A stretch of DNA of 64,000 bases from assembly GCA_965197275.1 (NCBI GenBank), contig CBDAMQ010000031.1:334874-398873 (forward strand), in the 5' to 3' direction. Source of the stretch: DASCOT01 sp965197275. Lineage in GTDB: Bacteria; Acidobacteriota; UBA890; WLXD01. Every line of letters begins with the position of its first letter. Positions within the stretch are counted from its first letter, which is position 1. The position numbers and the translations under genes are program-made. Below, one piece after another: positions 1 through 7,110 of this stretch. The notes under the pieces were generated by a model, which was given only the letters and a program-made list of their open reading frames with translations, was not told where the DNA came from and did not search any database.

Positions 1-620
1 AGGTACGGGAGGAGGAGGCCCTGTTCACTGCTCGCCTGTTCCAGGCGCGGCAACGCGGTCACGGTGGCATCGAAGAACCTGATGTGGTCGAAGGCGAATT
101 GCAGCGATGCGCCCCGCGACGGCTCCTCGGCTGGTGGTTGGTCGAACCCGAAGGTGAGCAGATTGGCCCCGATTTTCAGGAACCGGGCGGGCAACGGCAC
201 CACGTAGTCTTCCCAGCCCGCCACCACCTCGACCGCCGTCGGTAACGTCACACCGTTGAGTCGAAGGTAGATTCTCGACACCGACGTTTCCCCGCCCGAA
301 ACGTCGGGGCGGCCCCGAAATCGAACGCGTTGCAAGCGGGATTCGATCTGGAAGAACCTGAGCGCGGCGTGGGTGCCCCGCGACCAGACGAACGTCTCAT
401 CCTCACGCTGCGCCCAGCGCTCGTCGAGCGGCGACCAGCCATCAACCAGGTGGCGGCGAGCGGCGCTATCGCCAAGGTCGATCGTCCCGGTCTCGACGAA
501 GATCTCCGAGTGCTCGAACGCGGCAGTCAGATCGACAACAGATCCGGCGGCGCATCCAGCCGATAGCAGAACGCCGCAGACGACGATGGCCGGCCAGCGA
601 CCAGCGGAGTTTCGCAGCAT
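1..620 (-). CDS. Lipoprotein with beta-sandwich-like domain, 3' end cut by window edge
   Basis: Open reading frame on the minus strand from ATG at 620 to the left edge with no stop, about 206 residues visible. The N-terminus MLRNSAGRWPAIVVCGV is followed by lipobox L-S-A-G-C (Cys near residue 24), so it is probably a lipoprotein anchored after signal peptidase II cleavage. The visible mature part has segments such as VDGWSPLDERW, ALRFFQIESR and LTFGFDQPP. Alternating hydrophobic strands with Gly turns suggest a carbohydrate-binding-like beta sandwich. I recall similar N-terminal regions in front of sulfatase-family enzymes of Acidobacteriota, but the catalytic part would lie outside the window, so function is open. 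It is separated from the next minus-strand gene by a strong hairpin. Confidence 0.7.
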   Translation of the reverse strand, partial: MLRNSAGRWPAIVVCGVLLSAGCAAGSVVDLTAAFEHSEIFVETGTIDLGDSAARRHLVDGWSPLDERWAQREDETFVWSRGTHAALRFFQIESRLQRVRFRGRPDVSGGETSVSRIYLRLNGVTLPTAVEVVAGWEDYVVPLPARFLKIGANLLTFGFDQPPAEEPSRGASLQFAFDHIRFFDATVTALPRLEQASSEQGLLLPY

Positions 621-711
621 GCGACATCGTAGCCACGCTCCGGGGCCAGGCGCAATTCCGAGCTCCGCTGCCCTGCAGCGGGGTAGCGACCACCGGGCTC
701 GTAGCGCGAAA

Positions 712-737
712 GCGCCCCGGAGTTTCCTCCGGGGCGC
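712..737 (-). terminator. Strong hairpin, likely terminator of the 781-1302 gene
   Basis: Perfect 11-bp inverted repeat GCGCCCCGGAG / CTCCGGGGCGC with a 4-nt loop. On the minus strand it lies about 45 nt past the stop at 781 and is followed by TTTCGCG, a short T tract, so it fits termination of the minus-strand gene. It lies upstream of the ATG at 620. Confidence 0.6.
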
Positions 738-780
738 CCACGAGCCTCAGCCGCTGAGGCCGGACGATTCCAAGCGCCGA

Positions 781-1302
781 TCACCACATGCGGATACGGA
801 CTTCCTCGTCGGAGTCGATCACGTGCACCAGCTCGCCGCTCGGCGCCGCCTTGAGAGCGCCGATCAGGCGGCTGGTCCGAATCGTCTGGGTATCGGTGTC
901 GTAGGCGTCAACCATCGCCGCGAGCGACGCCAGCGGCACGGACACCCGCACCATCTCGTCGCGTCGCTCGTCGACCTCGACGCGCAGCACGTCGCCGCGC
1001 TTGAAGATCTTGACGTGATCGCCACCGTCTTGCACCTCGACAAGCAGCGCGTCCGGAACCTCTCGTAGCTCCTGCACAATCCGGTCGAAGTACGGTAGGT
1101 ACTCGGCGATTTCGGGCACGTGAACGTACCTGGCCTCGTCCGGTGCGAATGCCAGCACGACCTGTGCCAGCGACAGCGGCACCGGGACGACGATCCGAAC
1201 GTCGTCGGTGTCGACGTCGACCAGCATGATCGACGAGTTCATCACCACGCCACCCACCATCAGCATGGGTAACAATGTCAGAGCAGCGAGCTTGATCAGC
1301 AT
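781..1302 (-). CDS. Exported protein with two copies of a ~70-residue module (paralogue of neighbour)
   Basis: 173 aa from ATG at 1302. A longer frame runs upstream, but it is antisense-like low-complexity sequence across the neighbouring gene; the start chosen gives a clean hydrophobic leader (MLIKLAALTLLPMLMVGGVV). After the leader the protein contains two related segments, each a beta strand with P-[VL]-[SA]-L, a helix, an LR element and a closing strand: one around VRIVVPVPLSL and one around VRVSVPLASL. The segments end in DHVKIFKRGD and EEVRIRMW. The neighbouring 1376-1933 protein has the same architecture, so these are paralogues. Both lie divergent from a sigma/anti-sigma operon. No catalytic motif is visible and no function is assigned; periplasmic or surface location is inferred from the leader. 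Confidence 0.75.
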   Translation of the reverse strand: MLIKLAALTLLPMLMVGGVVMNSSIMLVDVDTDDVRIVVPVPLSLAQVVLAFAPDEARYVHVPEIAEYLPYFDRIVQELREVPDALLVEVQDGGDHVKIFKRGDVLRVEVDERRDEMVRVSVPLASLAAMVDAYDTDTQTIRTSRLIGALKAAPSGELVHVIDSDEEVRIRMW

Positions 1303-1375
1303 GGTACCAGTCCGTGGTGGAAGTGTGGTGGGTCTGGTTACGGCGAGTTGGGGCCAGATGCACGGCGGCCCGTCA

Positions 1376-1933
1376 CTAGCCCTGTGGGTTGGTGTCGATC
1401 CAGATGTTGACGTTCGTGTCGCCGTCTTGCACCTGGAGAATCTGGCCGTCGTTGGCGGTCGCCATCTCGCGCAGGGCACCGACCAGGTTGAGCTCGTCAC
1501 CCTCGCCTTCGAAGAGCACGTCGACGACCGAAAACGGTACCTGGAGGCGAACTTTCTCGTCGCCGTCCTCGTCGACCTCGATATGCACGGCGTCACCCTG
1601 CCGGTAGATGCGAACGTGCTCATCCTCGTCGTCGACGCTGACATACTCGGCGTCGCCGGCCAGGCGAAGCTCATCCCACATACGCCGCAAGTCGGCGAGC
1701 TCCAGGTCGTGATGGCGGCCGATGTCGATGCCGTGTTCGCCGTCGAAGATCTGGTCCTGGGCCACGTCCATCGCCACTTCCACCAGGGACAGCGGCAGGT
1801 TGACGTTGACCTTGGCGCCGTCGGTCTCGTCTACGCGAATGTGGATCCAGGAGCTGTCCTGGGCTTCTACGGCTACGGCTGTGCCGGTCAGCACCACGGC
1901 TGCGGCGGCCAATGCAAGCAATCTACGGTTCAT
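1376..1933 (-). CDS. Exported protein with two copies of a ~70-residue module
   Basis: 185 aa from ATG at 1933. Signal peptide MNRRLLALAAAAVVLTGTAV with a likely AxA cleavage (VEAQD). The mature protein has two tandem modules: the first contains VNVNLPLSLVEVAMD and ends EHVRIYRQGD; the second contains VRLQVPFSVVDVLF and ends TNVNIWID. The modules share a strand-P-x-S-[LV]-V-helix-LR-G-D-strand layout and are very acidic. The downstream gene (781-1302) is a diverged copy, so four module copies occur within about 1.2 kb. Divergent from the sigma factor at 2099, a position often held by targets of the same regulon (inference). I do not recognise the family; function unknown. Confidence 0.8.
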   Translation of the reverse strand: MNRRLLALAAAAVVLTGTAVAVEAQDSSWIHIRVDETDGAKVNVNLPLSLVEVAMDVAQDQIFDGEHGIDIGRHHDLELADLRRMWDELRLAGDAEYVSVDDEDEHVRIYRQGDAVHIEVDEDGDEKVRLQVPFSVVDVLFEGEGDELNLVGALREMATANDGQILQVQDGDTNVNIWIDTNPQG

Positions 1934-2012
1934 TGCCGTCTCCTGTCGGCTATGTGGAAGCTCGATGTCGCCCTAGCAGGTTCCTACGGCGCTGTCGGCG
2001 GTGGGTTTCGCC

Positions 2013-2042
2013 GGTAACCCTAATCTAGTGACGTGTGGCGTC
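2013..2042 (+). promoter_or_regulatory. Possible ECF-type promoter before the sigma factor gene
   Basis: GGTAACC at 2013-2019 and CGTC at 2039-2042 resemble the GGAAC / CGTC pattern of ECF promoters. The 19-nt gap is slightly long, and the first element differs from consensus. It would give a leader of roughly 50 nt before ATG 2099 and would be compatible with autoregulation. Pattern match only. Confidence 0.25.
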
Positions 2043-2098
2043 AGACTTTGGTTTCATGTGCCTAACCAGCTTCGACTTGGCACCGTCCAAGAGAGCAG

Positions 2099-2671
2099 AT
2101 GAGCCAGACCGACCCGGAGATCGTCGCGCGCGCCAGCGCGGGCGAGGAGGAAGCGTTCAGAATGCTCGTGGAGCTGCACAGCCGAAGTGTCTTTCGCCTC
2201 GCGTACCGGCTGACCGGCAACGAAAGCGACGCTGAGGAGGCCGTGCAGGAGACGTTTCTCCGTGTCTTCCGGCGATTGAGCACATTCCAGCAGAGCGCCA
2301 GGTTCGAGACCTGGTTGTATCGCGTCGCATCCAACGCCTCGATGGACGTTATCCGCCGTCGCCAGCGGCATCACACCCGCCAGACGCCGCTGGAGACGGA
2401 GCAGGGCGCTCCGCGGCCGCTCGAAGCGCCGACGCCGGCACCCGATCGTGTTGCCGTGGCGGGCCAGATCGGCGACCGGGTTGCCGCGGCGCTCGACTGC
2501 CTCACACCGGGAGAGCGCGCCGCCTTCACTTTGCGGCATCTGCAGGGGTTCTCGATCAACGAGATCGGCGAGGCTCTCGGACTCCGATCCAATGCGGTCA
2601 AGAACGCCATCTTCCGGGCGGTCACCAAGATGCGACGCGAGCTGGCGCCACTCGCCGGGTCGACGCGATGA
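2099..2671 (+). CDS. ECF-type RNA polymerase sigma factor
   Basis: 190 aa. Region 2 is seen around residues 20-90: the AFRMLVELHSRSVFRLAYRL helix, then DAEEAVQETFLRVFRRL (region 2.2), then FETWLYRVASNASMDVIRRR (2.3-2.4). A proline-rich linker follows (about 100-120), then region 4 with LTPGERAAFTLRHLQGFS and the helix-turn-helix INEIGEALGLRSNAVKNAIFRA. It would direct core polymerase to a dedicated promoter set. The 3' end overlaps the anti-sigma gene by 4 nt (ATGA), the usual arrangement for a sigma/anti-sigma pair made in balanced amounts. The start follows a weak AGAG sequence. Confidence 0.93.
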   Translation: MSQTDPEIVARASAGEEEAFRMLVELHSRSVFRLAYRLTGNESDAEEAVQETFLRVFRRLSTFQQSARFETWLYRVASNASMDVIRRRQRHHTRQTPLETEQGAPRPLEAPTPAPDRVAVAGQIGDRVAAALDCLTPGERAAFTLRHLQGFSINEIGEALGLRSNAVKNAIFRAVTKMRRELAPLAGSTR

Positions 2672-3444
2672 AGCACCTGAGCGAGCACGAGTTGGTGATG
2701 GGGTTGCTGGGAGAGGCCGCGGAGCGAGATCGGGCCGCACGACACGTGGCGGCGTGCACGCCGTGCCGCGAGCAGTTGGAGGAGATTCAAGCTTCGCTCG
2801 AGGCGATCGGTGACATGCCGGTTCCGGAGCCTGACGCTGGTTTCGAGCAGCGCATCTGGCGGCATCAGCGCCGTCACCTGAACGATGTGCTGGCGACGCC
2901 GCCACCGGCCTCGGAATCAATCGGCGGGCTTGGCACCGCACTGTGGTCAACGCGGCGGCTGGCGTTGGCCGGGGCGTTGGCTGCCAGTCTGGTTCTCGCG
3001 TTCGTTGCCGGGCTCTACACTCCGCCCCCCGGCATGGACATCGTTCCACGTGGGTCGGCAGCTGGCGGCAACGCCGAGCGGCTGTTGTTGGTCGCGGTGG
3101 GCGGGCACCTCGAGAGCGCCCGGATGGTGCTCATCGAGCTCGCCAACGACGAGATAAGCGGCACCCACAGCACGCGCGCTGAACACCTGCTCGGAGACAA
3201 CCGGCTGTATCGGCAGACAGCCGCCCTCAATGGCCAGACGGTGCTGGCCGAGGTGCTCGAAGAGCTCGAACGAGTCCTCCTCGAGGTAGCCCGAAGCCCG
3301 AGCTCGCTACCGGGGCAGGATCTCGAATGGTTGCGAGATCGTATCGAGGCGCGAGACCTGCTTTTCCGAGTCAGCGTGATCGAAGGACAGGCTCGGAGGG
3401 CCTTCGACAACGCCCCGACCGGGGGCACACGAAGCAACTTATGA
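2668..3444 (+). CDS. Membrane anti-sigma factor with N-terminal zinc finger
   Basis: 258 aa, ATG overlapping the sigma factor stop. Residues about 25-36 hold H-V-A-A-C-T-P-C, the H-x3-C-x2-C signature of zinc-finger anti-sigma domains (ZAS/mycothiol-type zf-HC2), which clamp region 2/4 of ECF factors. A single transmembrane segment follows at about 92-113 (LALAGALAASLVLAFVAGLY), leaving a C-terminal ~145-residue periplasmic part rich in L/E helices (VLEELERVLLEVA). The topology fits signal sensing outside the inner membrane and sigma release by proteolysis or conformational change. It is followed after 10 nt by an exported HEAT-repeat gene in the same operon. Confidence 0.88.
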   Translation: MKHLSEHELVMGLLGEAAERDRAARHVAACTPCREQLEEIQASLEAIGDMPVPEPDAGFEQRIWRHQRRHLNDVLATPPPASESIGGLGTALWSTRRLALAGALAASLVLAFVAGLYTPPPGMDIVPRGSAAGGNAERLLLVAVGGHLESARMVLIELANDEISGTHSTRAEHLLGDNRLYRQTAALNGQTVLAEVLEELERVLLEVARSPSSLPGQDLEWLRDRIEARDLLFRVSVIEGQARRAFDNAPTGGTRSNL

Positions 3445-3454
3445 GGAGCTGAAG

Positions 3455-4705
3455 ATGAAGATGATGAGACCCGTCCCATTGCTCTTTCTGGTCCTGTCGC
3501 TGGCCACCCCGGCGGCGGCGCAGACTGCCGCTGGGATCCAGGCGCCGCTTGTGGAAGGCGAGCACGCCGCGCCGCAGGACGATCCGATCTACGAGCGCGC
3601 CACCGAGGCGCTCGACGGGGAGCGCTACGAGGAGGCCATCGAGCTCTACGGCGCGGTGGTCGAACAGGGCGCCGCCCGTGTCGATGCGGCCCTGTATTGG
3701 ATCGCCTACGCCCAGTCCAAGGCGGGCCGGGCGACGGTTGCCCTCGAGACCATCGCGCGATTGCGGACCATGCATCCGCAAAGCCGCTGGCTCAACGACG
3801 CCGGCTACCTGGAAGCGGAAGTGCGCGGCGCCGCCGGCCAGGCGCCGAGTGCGGAGACGGGTGCCGACGAAGAGATGCGGCTCTACGCACTGAACTCGTT
3901 GATGCACGCTGATAGCGCGCGTGCGCTGCCTCTGCTACGGGGCATTCTCCAGGGCGATGAGGCGCACGAGATGAAGGCCCGGGCGCTGTTCGTGCTCATG
4001 CAATCGGACGACGACGCGGCCTTCGATATCGTCGCGCAGGTGGCGCGTGAAGATTCCGACCCGAAGCTGCGTCTGCAAGCGCTTCGCAACCTGGGGATGC
4101 ACGGCGGTGCCAGAGCCGGGGAGCTGATGTCGGAGATCTACGCATCGACCGACGACGGAAAGCTCAAGCGCGCGATCCTGAGGGGCTACGCTACGTCAGG
4201 CGACTCCGAGCGCCTGCTGCAGATCGCACGCGAAGAGACAAGCGAGGAGCTGCGCATCGCGGCCATTCGCCAGCTGGCGATGACCGGCGCAGCGGAGGAG
4301 GTCTGGACGCTCTATCAGGGCGAGTCGTCGAAGCAGGCAAAGCGGGCAATCCTGCAGTCGATGTTCGTGACCGGCGAAGCCGGTAGGTTGCTCGAGGTGG
4401 CCCGCACCGACCCGGACGACGACCTGCGGCGCGCGGCGATTCAGGGTTTGGCGATGGTCGGCGGCGACGGGAACGATGACTCTGAGATCAGCGCGGCGTT
4501 GGTCGAGCTGTATGGAACCGAGACCGATGTCGAGATCCGCGCCGGCACGCTGCAGGCGCTGTGGATGCGGGGCGAGGCCAGCGCCTTGATCGCGCTCTTC
4601 GAGCAGGAGCCGGATCGCGAGATGCGACGCCGGATCGTGCAGGCGCTGTCGATGATGGAGTCGGAAGAGGCCATCGAGTTCCTCATCCGCATTATCGAGC
4701 AGTGA
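3455..4705 (+). CDS. Exported TPR/HEAT-repeat protein
   Basis: 416 aa with signal peptide MKMMRPVPLLFLVLSLATPAAAQ (cleavage after AAA-Q-like site). GGAG at about 3446-3449 lies 5-6 nt before the start and supports it. Residues ~45-110 form a TPR-like pair (YERATEALDGERYEEAIELY, ALYWIAYAQSKAGRATVALE). From ~130 to the end, HEAT-like helix pairs repeat, with recurring ELRIAAIRQLAM, DLRRAAIQGLAM and EMRRRIVQALSM elements. Such solenoids are protein-binding scaffolds; no enzyme motif is present. Its operon position directly after sigma and anti-sigma suggests an envelope-associated partner or signal-processing role (inference). The stop overlaps the GTG of the next gene. Confidence 0.85.
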   Translation: MKMMRPVPLLFLVLSLATPAAAQTAAGIQAPLVEGEHAAPQDDPIYERATEALDGERYEEAIELYGAVVEQGAARVDAALYWIAYAQSKAGRATVALETIARLRTMHPQSRWLNDAGYLEAEVRGAAGQAPSAETGADEEMRLYALNSLMHADSARALPLLRGILQGDEAHEMKARALFVLMQSDDDAAFDIVAQVAREDSDPKLRLQALRNLGMHGGARAGELMSEIYASTDDGKLKRAILRGYATSGDSERLLQIAREETSEELRIAAIRQLAMTGAAEEVWTLYQGESSKQAKRAILQSMFVTGEAGRLLEVARTDPDDDLRRAAIQGLAMVGGDGNDDSEISAALVELYGTETDVEIRAGTLQALWMRGEASALIALFEQEPDREMRRRIVQALSMMESEEAIEFLIRIIEQ

Positions 4706-5610
4706 GACGCACAATCGTGGGAGCCCTGATCCTGCCGGTGCTTCTGATCTGCGTCGTTGTTGCCACCGCGCAGGAGCAAACAGAGCTGGTAGGGACTGAG
4801 TTGGAGCGACGCTCGGCGGCGGGTGGATTCGAGGCTGCCGTCCGGTCGGCGATCGGTGTCGACGAGATTGCCTGGATTGCCTACCAGGTCCCAGCGGCGG
4901 AAGGCGATCATCACGTTTGTTGCCGCTCCGGTAACCGGTCATGGTCCGGCTGCAGCCTGCATGATCTCGAGACCGGCAGTTTCTTCGCTCGGGAAGCTCA
5001 GTCTGTTCGACTGTCCGAGCGGTCGGGGGTGTGGGTGCTGATGCGTGCCGAAGCGGGGCGTATTCATCGCCTGCGAGTCTTTTCGAGCGATTGTGAGCTC
5101 GATGCCACCGACCAGGTGGTGGTCATGCTCACCGACGTGTCGCCGGCTCAGAGCGTTGCGTTTCTCGCGGCGATTGCCGAGCAGCGCGGTGGTCCGGCTG
5201 CGCTGCTGGCGGCCGGCGAGGTGAAGCGGCTGACCACCGAGGCGGTAGGTGCGATCGGCATGCACGCGGCCCCGGGCGCGATCGATGTGCTCATTCAGAT
5301 CGGCCGCGGCGACGGACCCAGGCGCGTTCGCGGCCAGGCGCTGTTCTGGTTGTCGCAGGCAGCCGGCGCGCGTGCCGTGGCGACCCTGGAATCCGTCATC
5401 GAAACCGATCCCGACGTCGATATCAAGAAGCAGGCGCTGTTCGCGCTCGGTCAGCTTCCCGCCGACCGCGGCGTACCACTGTTGATCCGCATCGCCGGCA
5501 CCCACGTGAGCGCAGCCGTGCGCAAGCAGGCAATCTTCTGGCTCGGCCAGTCGGAGTCGCCGGCGGCGTTCGATTTCATCGTCCGGCTACTGGACTCCGA
5601 CGAGAACTGA
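4702..5610 (+). CDS. Second exported HEAT-repeat protein, coupled to the first
   Basis: 302 aa if started at GTG 4702, which overlaps the upstream TGA (GTGA) and gives a proper leader: basic RR, then IVGALILPVLLICVVVATA. A longer upstream in-frame extension would read antisense-like sequence inside the preceding gene and is rejected. Residues ~35-170 form a unique Cys-containing domain (HHVCCRSG, CSLHD, SDCELD), possibly disulfide-bonded in the periplasm. Residues ~190-302 form HEAT repeats (VRGQALFWLSQAAG, IKKQALFALGQLP, VRKQAIFWLGQSE). It is the last gene of the sigma operon and ends before a perfect hairpin. Confidence 0.83.
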   Translation: MRRTIVGALILPVLLICVVVATAQEQTELVGTELERRSAAGGFEAAVRSAIGVDEIAWIAYQVPAAEGDHHVCCRSGNRSWSGCSLHDLETGSFFAREAQSVRLSERSGVWVLMRAEAGRIHRLRVFSSDCELDATDQVVVMLTDVSPAQSVAFLAAIAEQRGGPAALLAAGEVKRLTTEAVGAIGMHAAPGAIDVLIQIGRGDGPRRVRGQALFWLSQAAGARAVATLESVIETDPDVDIKKQALFALGQLPADRGVPLLIRIAGTHVSAAVRKQAIFWLGQSESPAAFDFIVRLLDSDEN

Positions 5611-5649
5611 CCGGCGCCGCCTGCTCCAGGCTTTGGCCCCAACGAACAA

Positions 5650-5679
5650 CGCCCCGGGACGCCGGTGCGTCCCGGGGCG
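5650..5679. terminator. Perfect 13-bp stem, bidirectional terminator
   Basis: CGCCCCGGGACGC / GCGTCCCGGGGCG with loop CGGT, placed between the convergent stops of the HEAT gene (5610) and the 119-aa gene (5702). No long T tract is present on either side, but placement and symmetry fit a shared terminator. Confidence 0.65.
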
Positions 5680-5701
5680 CGTGTCGATGGGACGTATGTG
5701 A

Positions 5702-6061
5702 TCAGGCGACGCGGGCGATCTCGAGGTCGATCTTGCCGTCCTCCTGGTCGAGGCGCTCGCGGATGAGCTTCGGCGTCACACCGACGTAGTCACAGACTTC
5801 CTCGAACCAAGTGCTGCCGAAGAAATCGCGTGGATCGCCATCCTCGGTCATCTGACGCAGTTTCTTGCGATCGTAGCGCGAGGTCTGCGCCTGCTCCTTC
5901 ATGCGCTGAAGGAATCGGTAGTCATGAACGGCCAATTCGATCATCGAGAGGTACAACTGCCGGCAGGAATCGACATCGTATTCCTCGATTTCCGCAGACA
6001 AGCGACCGAGGATCTCATCGTCGTTTCGGGTATTGAGAAACTCGGCTGTGGTGGTAGCCAT
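5702..6061 (-). CDS. Conserved-looking 119-aa protein of unknown function
   Basis: 119 aa, mostly helical and charged, no leader, so cytoplasmic. The N-terminal half (DEILGRLSAEIEEYDVDSCR, LYLSMIELAVHDYRFLQRM) looks like helices. The C-terminal third (TWFEEVCDYVGVTPKLIRERL) resembles the small helical segment seen in phage-like or nucleic-acid-associated proteins, but I cannot name a family. It is transcribed divergently from a MerR/B12-domain-like regulator, with a ~118-bp AT-richer shared upstream region holding several TTGnnCAA-like octamers. It is therefore a candidate target of that regulator. Confidence 0.7.
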   Translation of the reverse strand: MATTTAEFLNTRNDDEILGRLSAEIEEYDVDSCRQLYLSMIELAVHDYRFLQRMKEQAQTSRYDRKKLRQMTEDGDPRDFFGSTWFEEVCDYVGVTPKLIRERLDQEDGKIDLEIARVA

Positions 6062-6085
6062 CGTCTTTACTCACTTTTCCAAAGA

Positions 6086-6161
6086 TTGTGCAAACGTGAT
6101 TTCTTACTTATACAAAGCATCTGCAGAAGAAAACAACCCCCGTTGCGCAATTTTTGCACAA
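6086..6161. promoter_or_regulatory. Candidate operator array in divergent intergenic region
   Basis: Four octamers of one pattern: TTGTGCAA (6086-6093), TTATACAA (6108-6115), TTGCGCAA (6143-6150) and TTGCACAA (6154-6161). Start-to-start spacings are 22, 35 and 11 nt. MerR regulators of the CarH/LitR type are known to read tandem ~11-bp repeats containing ACA near their own promoters. The region is markedly richer in A/T than its surroundings and lies between divergent genes starting at 6061 and 6180. Confidence 0.45.
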
Positions 6162-6179
6162 GAATTACGCTTCTTCTCG

Positions 6180-7064
6180 ATGAACTACTCGATCAAAGCC
6201 GCGGCGATGGCAACGGGCGTCAGCGAGAGTCGCCTGCGGACCTGGGAGCGGCGCTACGGAATCCCTCGTCCAGATCGGTCCGCGAACGGCCAGCGGCAGT
6301 TCGACGACAGCGATCTGACGGTGATCCGGCGCATGTCTTCACTGATCCAGTCGGGGGTTCGCGCCTCGGATGCGGCCGACGTCGTGCTCATCGAGGGACC
6401 CGGGGACATCCCCGAGCCGGTCACCCCGAAGCGGGCTCATCCGCTGGTGGATCTGCTGGTGCAGAAGGCGGAAGCGTTGGACGGCGCATGGGTGACGCGG
6501 ATCGTGCGCGACTCGGTGTTCTCGACCGGCTGGGCTCCGACGATGGAACGCGTGGTGTTCCCCTCGCTCAGCCGTTTGACGCGGTACTGGGGCGAAGCCC
6601 GGACGACGCAGGCACACGTGCGGTTCACGCACGAGCTGATTCGCGCCGAGATTGCTGCCGAGATCGTCAGGCTCGGACCGCCGCAAGGACGCCGTCCGAC
6701 CGTGATGCTGTCGTGTGTGGAAGACGACGAGTACGACGTCGCCGCCATGTCGCTGGCGCTGCTGCTGCGCCTGGTGGAGATTCCGGTGATGTACCTGGGT
6801 CGATCCATCCCGTGCCATGATCTCATTCAAGCGGCAAAGCAGGTGAAGCCCCAGGCCGTATGTATCATCGGTACTCGCCGCGCTAGCCCCGGCGTGCTCA
6901 ATCGATGCTCCCGGGCATTGGTGGCCAGCCGGCTGCAGTCGCAATTGTTCGTCGGTGGCTCGGTGCTGACACGTCGCGACGCGCCCGAGATTCCGGGCAT
7001 GCACCTTCCCCAATCGTTGATCGCCGCGGCGGAGCGGATCGAGCAATCGCTCAAACGCGCCTGA
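6180..7064 (+). CDS. MerR-family regulator with B12-binding-like C-terminal domain
   Basis: 294 aa from ATG 6180. A longer in-frame extension runs through the operator-like intergenic sequence and is rejected. Residues 3-70 form the MerR helix-turn-helix and wing (YSIKAAAMATGVSESRLRTW, RRYGIPRPDRS, GQRQF). Residues ~85-165 are a helical cap-like domain and ~170-290 a Rossmann-like fold of the CarH/LitR cobalamin-binding type (VEIPVMYLGRSIPCHDLI, AVCIIGT, LFVGGSVL). The signature D-x-H-x-x-G, whose His ligates cobalt, appears here as D-E-Y-D-V-A (Y185 for His). So light/B12 sensing in the canonical way is doubtful. Probably controls itself and the divergent 119-aa gene. Confidence 0.82.
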   Translation: MNYSIKAAAMATGVSESRLRTWERRYGIPRPDRSANGQRQFDDSDLTVIRRMSSLIQSGVRASDAADVVLIEGPGDIPEPVTPKRAHPLVDLLVQKAEALDGAWVTRIVRDSVFSTGWAPTMERVVFPSLSRLTRYWGEARTTQAHVRFTHELIRAEIAAEIVRLGPPQGRRPTVMLSCVEDDEYDVAAMSLALLLRLVEIPVMYLGRSIPCHDLIQAAKQVKPQAVCIIGTRRASPGVLNRCSRALVASRLQSQLFVGGSVLTRRDAPEIPGMHLPQSLIAAAERIEQSLKRA

Positions 7065-7110
7065 AGCTACCGGAGCGACGGGCGAACAGCCGGCGGCAGA
7101 ACCGTGCTGT

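Noticed and set aside
717..734. The 18-mer CCGGAGTTTCCTCCGGGG occurs also at 62555-62572, at the deletion junction of the serine-hydrolase remnant.
   Set aside because: In the second place it encodes the normal E-F-P-P-G before TVGRYRN, so it is native coding sequence; the first is a terminator stem. Likely chance identity of a GC-rich palindrome rather than a mobile repeat.
1208..2017. 269-codon plus-strand open frame across the two module proteins.
   Set aside because: It is the mirror of the real minus-strand genes; no leader, domain or ribosome-binding site.
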